DNA from: a virus
Length of the DNA stretch: 34,399 nt
Virus record (IMG/VR): IMGVR_UViG_3300034082_002529
Location: 1 to 34,399 of that record
Reading direction: 5' to 3' (one strand)
Shown here: positions 31,774 through 34,399 of the stretch, piece by piece
How positions within the stretch are numbered: the first letter of the stretch is position 1
How the letters are laid out: every line of letters begins with the position of its first letter
Notes under the pieces: generated by a model
The model's input: only the letters and a program-made list of their open reading frames with translations
What the model was told of the DNA's origin: nothing
Database searches by the model: none
Made by a program: the position numbers and the translations under genes

Positions 31774-32658
31774 ATGGAAAAAATACACTACACCGAGACA
31801 TTTTATAGCTTGCAGGGAGAAGGACGCTGGGCCGGAGTACCCAGCGTTTTCTTTCGCACATACGGATGCAATTTTCGATGCAAGAAATTTGGCAGAGATC
31901 GCAACGAGGTAATCGACGGAGCCAATCCCGAAGTTGCTGAGATCATCAAGAATATCACGCTCTATCCCAAGTTTGAAGACTTGCCGCTGGTAAAAAGTGG
32001 CTGCGACAGTTATGCCAGCATCTATCCCGAGTTCAAACACTTTTCTGAAATTGGAACTCCTGAGGAAATTACTGAACGCATGTTAGACTTGGTTCCCAAC
32101 AACAAGTGGAGCATGGATCCCATCAGTGATGATGTTCATTTGGTAATCACTGGTGGTGAGCCGTTGTTGGCTTATCAACAACTGTATCCCAAGTTAATTG
32201 AAATCAATCGTGCACATGGCCTGCGCAACTTGACATTTGAAACCAATGGCAGTCAAGAACTCTATCCCGAAGTATGGGAGTACCTGCATCAAGACTTTAC
32301 AAATTGGGGCCGGTATCGCGATCGTCTTACATTCAGTGTAAGTCCCAAACTTCCCGGTTCAGGTGAGAAGTGGGAAAATGCCATTAGACCTGACATTGTC
32401 AAAAGCTTTGATGACATTGGTATGACATACCTCAAGTTTGTTATTTCCACCGAAGAAGATCTAATTGATGTTGATCGTGCTGTGGCCGAGTATCGAGAAG
32501 TTGGATTTACCGGCCCAGTGTATCTAATGCCGGTGGGCGGTGTTGCTGATGTCTACAATCTCAATACCCAACAAGTTGCCAACATGGCAATGAAACGTGG
32601 ATATCGTTACAGCCCAAGACTCCAAGTTGACTTGTGGCGCAATGCCTGGGGTACATGA
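31774..32658 (+). CDS. queE: 7-carboxy-7-deazaguanine synthase with displaced third cluster Cys
   Basis: 294 residues. FYSLQGEGRWAGVPSVFFRTYGC is the strict QueE opening, LVITGGEPLL and FETNGS follow, and FSVSPKLPGSG and ISTEEDL complete the family pattern. The radical SAM cluster motif is odd: C32-x3-C36 is followed by KKF rather than x2-C, and the expected CDT appears as C77-D-S after an insert, so the ligands read C-x3-C-x40-C. Some QueE enzymes have other spacings (for example C-x14-C-x2-C), so this may be a working variant. QueE turns CPH4 into CDG using SAM as cofactor. It has its own promoter, possibly leaderless, and overlaps the next gene by 4 bases. Confidence 0.87.
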   Translation: MEKIHYTETFYSLQGEGRWAGVPSVFFRTYGCNFRCKKFGRDRNEVIDGANPEVAEIIKNITLYPKFEDLPLVKSGCDSYASIYPEFKHFSEIGTPEEITERMLDLVPNNKWSMDPISDDVHLVITGGEPLLAYQQLYPKLIEINRAHGLRNLTFETNGSQELYPEVWEYLHQDFTNWGRYRDRLTFSVSPKLPGSGEKWENAIRPDIVKSFDDIGMTYLKFVISTEEDLIDVDRAVAEYREVGFTGPVYLMPVGGVADVYNLNTQQVANMAMKRGYRYSPRLQVDLWRNAWGT

Positions 32659-32843
32659 TGACACAGATTGTAATCACACGTAAACAGTTTGAACGCTTGC
32701 AAGAAGTTTTTGAAATGTATGACAGCGTGGATCAAATAGCATGGAGTGAAGAAAGCACCAGCGGCATTGGTGCCACAGTCACCATTGAGTTTGATCCCAG
32801 GCAATCAATTAAGATAGACATCACCGACGTTGATAGTTGGTAA
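32655..32843 (+). CDS. Small conserved phage protein of unknown function
   Basis: 62 residues from the ATG that overlaps queE's stop (ATGATG; 32658 is an equally possible start one residue later). The upstream in-frame ATG at 32634 lies inside queE and is less likely. It reads [26 protein letters not shown], then an acidic stretch and [21 protein letters not shown]. Very similar short proteins are known to me from T4-like marine phages without function. Confidence 0.72.
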   Translation: MMTQIVITRKQFERLQEVFEMYDSVDQIAWSEESTSGIGATVTIEFDPRQSIKIDITDVDSW

Positions 32844-32859
32844 AATTAAAAGGAAATTA

Positions 32860-33960
32860 ATGAGTTATTTGTTTACCAGTGAAAGTGTTAGTGAAGGGCA
32901 CCCTGATAAAGTTGCTGATGCCATCAGTGATGCTGTTTTAGATTTGTTTATGGCACAGAAGAACCCGGCGCTACGTTGCGCCTGTGAAACCCTGGTCACA
33001 ACCAATCGTGTCATCATTGCCGGCGAGTTCAAAGGCTTGGTGCCTGATGAAGCCATCAACAGTGCTGTGCGCAGAGTGATCCGTGATGTTGGTTACGAGC
33101 AGGCTGGATTTGATTGGCGTACTGTAGAGATTACTAACTTACTACACGGACAAAGTGCCGATATTGCACTAGGTACTGACACATTTGGTGCTGGTGATCA
33201 AGGCCTGATGTTTGGCTACGCCTGCAACGAAACCACAGCGCACATGCCAAGTGCAATTTATTGGAGCCACGAAATTTTGCGGAGCCTGACTAATACACGT
33301 AAAAATGGTATTGTAACCTGGCTAGAACCCGATGCCAAGAGTCAGGTTACATTTGAATACAATGATGATGGCACACCACTCCGTATTGCCAAAGTTGTGT
33401 GTTCGACCCAACACGCAGAGAGTGCTAGCATTGAACAAGTTCGAATGGTAGTAGAAAATATTATTCGTGGAGTATTACCAGAGAAATATGTAGACAATGA
33501 AACTGAATTCTTTATTAACCCTACTGGTAGATTTGTTATTGGTGGCCCTGATGGCGATACTGGGCTTACTGGCCGTAAGATTATTGTTGATACTTACGGT
33601 GGCTATGCTCCTCATGGTGGTGGAGCCTTCAGTGGCAAAGATCCTACTAAAGTGGATAGAAGTGCTGCCTACATGATGCGATACCTTGCCAAGAACATTG
33701 TGGCAAGTGGACAAGCACCTTGGGCCACTGTGCAAATCAGTTATGCTATTGGACTAGCACAGCCCATGAGTTTCTATGTTGAAACTGCTGATGCCGCACA
33801 AGGACGTAGATTGACTAAATGGATTCAAGACAATGTTGATCTAACTCCTCGAGGTATCATCGAAAGATTTAACTTGTTCCGCCCTATCTACAGCTCAACA
33901 ACCAACTATGGTCACTTTGGCAAGGAAAACTTGCCTTGGGAAACCGTGGATTTATTTTAA
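32860..33960 (+). CDS. metK: S-adenosylmethionine synthetase
   Basis: 366 residues from ATG 32860, set by AAAGGA six bases upstream; bacterial MetK has about 384. Hallmarks are in place: [16 protein letters not shown] (N-terminal ATP site), [12 protein letters not shown] (methionine loop), [34 protein letters not shown] and [22 protein letters not shown] (the P-loop-like hexapeptide GGGAFSGKD). It should make SAM from ATP and methionine. MetK is uncommon in phages. In this window it could supply QueE, two further radical SAM enzymes, FkbM and a methyltransferase-like protein. It lies 16 bases after the small gene that is coupled to queE. Confidence 0.95.
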   Translation: MSYLFTSESVSEGHPDKVADAISDAVLDLFMAQKNPALRCACETLVTTNRVIIAGEFKGLVPDEAINSAVRRVIRDVGYEQAGFDWRTVEITNLLHGQSADIALGTDTFGAGDQGLMFGYACNETTAHMPSAIYWSHEILRSLTNTRKNGIVTWLEPDAKSQVTFEYNDDGTPLRIAKVVCSTQHAESASIEQVRMVVENIIRGVLPEKYVDNETEFFINPTGRFVIGGPDGDTGLTGRKIIVDTYGGYAPHGGGAFSGKDPTKVDRSAAYMMRYLAKNIVASGQAPWATVQISYAIGLAQPMSFYVETADAAQGRRLTKWIQDNVDLTPRGIIERFNLFRPIYSSTTNYGHFGKENLPWETVDLF

Positions 33961-33969
33961 GGAGTAGTC

Positions 33970-34368
33970 ATGGGATTATTTGATCGTTTTAAAAAGAAGC
34001 CGGAACCAGAAGTAACTCCTCCCCGAGAGGAAAAACCCCGGACGGCTCCAAAAAAATCTGCCAAAGAGATTGCCAACGAAAAAGGCGAGCCTTATGTGGC
34101 CATACTAAGTTTGGAAGTGGACTCAGAAAATCTGCATCAAGGTGCATTTGAACTGGATTGGAATGAGAAGTTTGTTGCCAATCTTGTACGTGCTGGATAC
34201 ATGATGAATCGCGATGACACCGACGCTGAAGTGGTGGATCGTTGGTTCCAAAATGTGTGTAGACATGTTGTAATGGAAACTTGGGAACAAGATCAAGCCA
34301 TGAATCCAACTCCGGCTAGATACACAAAAAGCAAGGACATTGGTGGCGGACGGAGAGAAGTGTCATGA
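33970..34368 (+). CDS. Conserved phage protein of unknown function
   Basis: 132 residues, with a strong ribosome binding site (AAGGAG, 7 bases from ATG). The N-terminus GLFDRFKKKPEPEVTPPREEKP is basic and Pro-rich, then SAKEIANEKGEPYVAILSLEVD, QGAFELDWNEKFVANLVRAGYMM, and the C-terminus KSKDIGGGRREVS. I recall close relatives as a standard unknown of T4-like cyanophages and pelagic myoviruses, which supports the phage type. No function is known to me. It overlaps the next gene by 4 bases. Confidence 0.78.
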   Translation: MGLFDRFKKKPEPEVTPPREEKPRTAPKKSAKEIANEKGEPYVAILSLEVDSENLHQGAFELDWNEKFVANLVRAGYMMNRDDTDAEVVDRWFQNVCRHVVMETWEQDQAMNPTPARYTKSKDIGGGRREVS

Positions 34369-34399
34369 TATTCAATCACATTAAAGAACTAAAAGCACA
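34365..34399 (+). CDS. Start of next gene (cut off by window end)
   Basis: ATG at 34365 overlaps the previous stop (ATGA) and opens MIFNHIKELKA before the window ends. Too short to name, but the overlap is the same kind used by real genes throughout the window. Confidence 0.55.
   Translation, partial: MIFNHIKELKA

Noticed and set aside
1-34399. tRNA genes, insertion sequences, origins or attachment sites
   Set aside because: No cloverleaf, transposase, terminal repeats or origin-like repeats were seen; gaps are at most about 90 bases.

Overview
The window reads as an internal piece of the genome of a large tailed double-stranded DNA phage of the T4-like (myovirus) kind. All genes lie on the + strand. 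They are packed head to tail with ATGA, GTGA or TAATG overlaps, and no gene-free gap exceeds about 90 bases. Replication genes of T4 type are present: a family B DNA polymerase, a gp45-like sliding clamp and a DsbA-like small protein. Many small proteins resemble conserved unknowns of marine T4-like phages (judged from memory, not from a search). A secreted subtilase with a signal peptide and a C-terminal Phe suggests a Gram-negative host. The host cannot be named from the sequence.

Layout. 1-1116: the end of a modular protein whose modules are separated by a nucleotide-conserved GVAE repeat, then a small unknown. 1203-2276: a radical SAM enzyme with an N-terminal SPASM-like Cys region. 2334-7022: DsbA-like protein, DNA polymerase, a methyltransferase-like protein and sliding clamp. 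7031-11023: a cupin-like protein, small unknowns, a DpdA-type transglycosylase, an unknown partner and a T-fold protein related to QueD. 11030-20283: a nucleotide-sugar and glycosylation operon (two glycosyltransferases, RmlB-like dehydratase, RfbH/E1-type dehydratase, split transketolase, FkbM methyltransferase, three NAD-dependent epimerase/reductase proteins, a compact DegT aminotransferase). 20348-21160: FolE. 21249-24079: subtilase and HIT protein. 24162-27752: a coupled unit of QueD-like protein, DadA-like flavoprotein and B12-type radical SAM enzyme. 27830-31728: glycosyltransferase, MazG-like pyrophosphohydrolase, SGNH hydrolase, a Bax-inhibitor-1 protein and acidic small proteins. 31774-34399: QueE, a small protein, MetK, a conserved unknown and the start of another gene.

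How it fits together. FolE, QueD and QueE make 7-carboxy-7-deazaguanine (CDG) from GTP, and DpdA can exchange a 7-deazaguanine base for guanine in DNA, so the phage probably modifies its DNA against restriction. No QueC (CDG to preQ0) is in the window. Instead there is a second T-fold protein close to dpdA, plus a flavoprotein and a radical SAM enzyme translationally coupled to queD; these are candidates for unusual tailoring of the base. QueE has a displaced third cluster cysteine, and the QueD-like protein has Tyr at two of three zinc-ligand positions. MetK would feed SAM to QueE, to two other radical SAM enzymes and to the methyltransferases. Seven sigma70-like promoters precede the dsbA-like gene, the clamp gene, folE, the protease gene, queD, the 27830 gene and queE; six of them overlap a 6-7 bp perfect inverted repeat.
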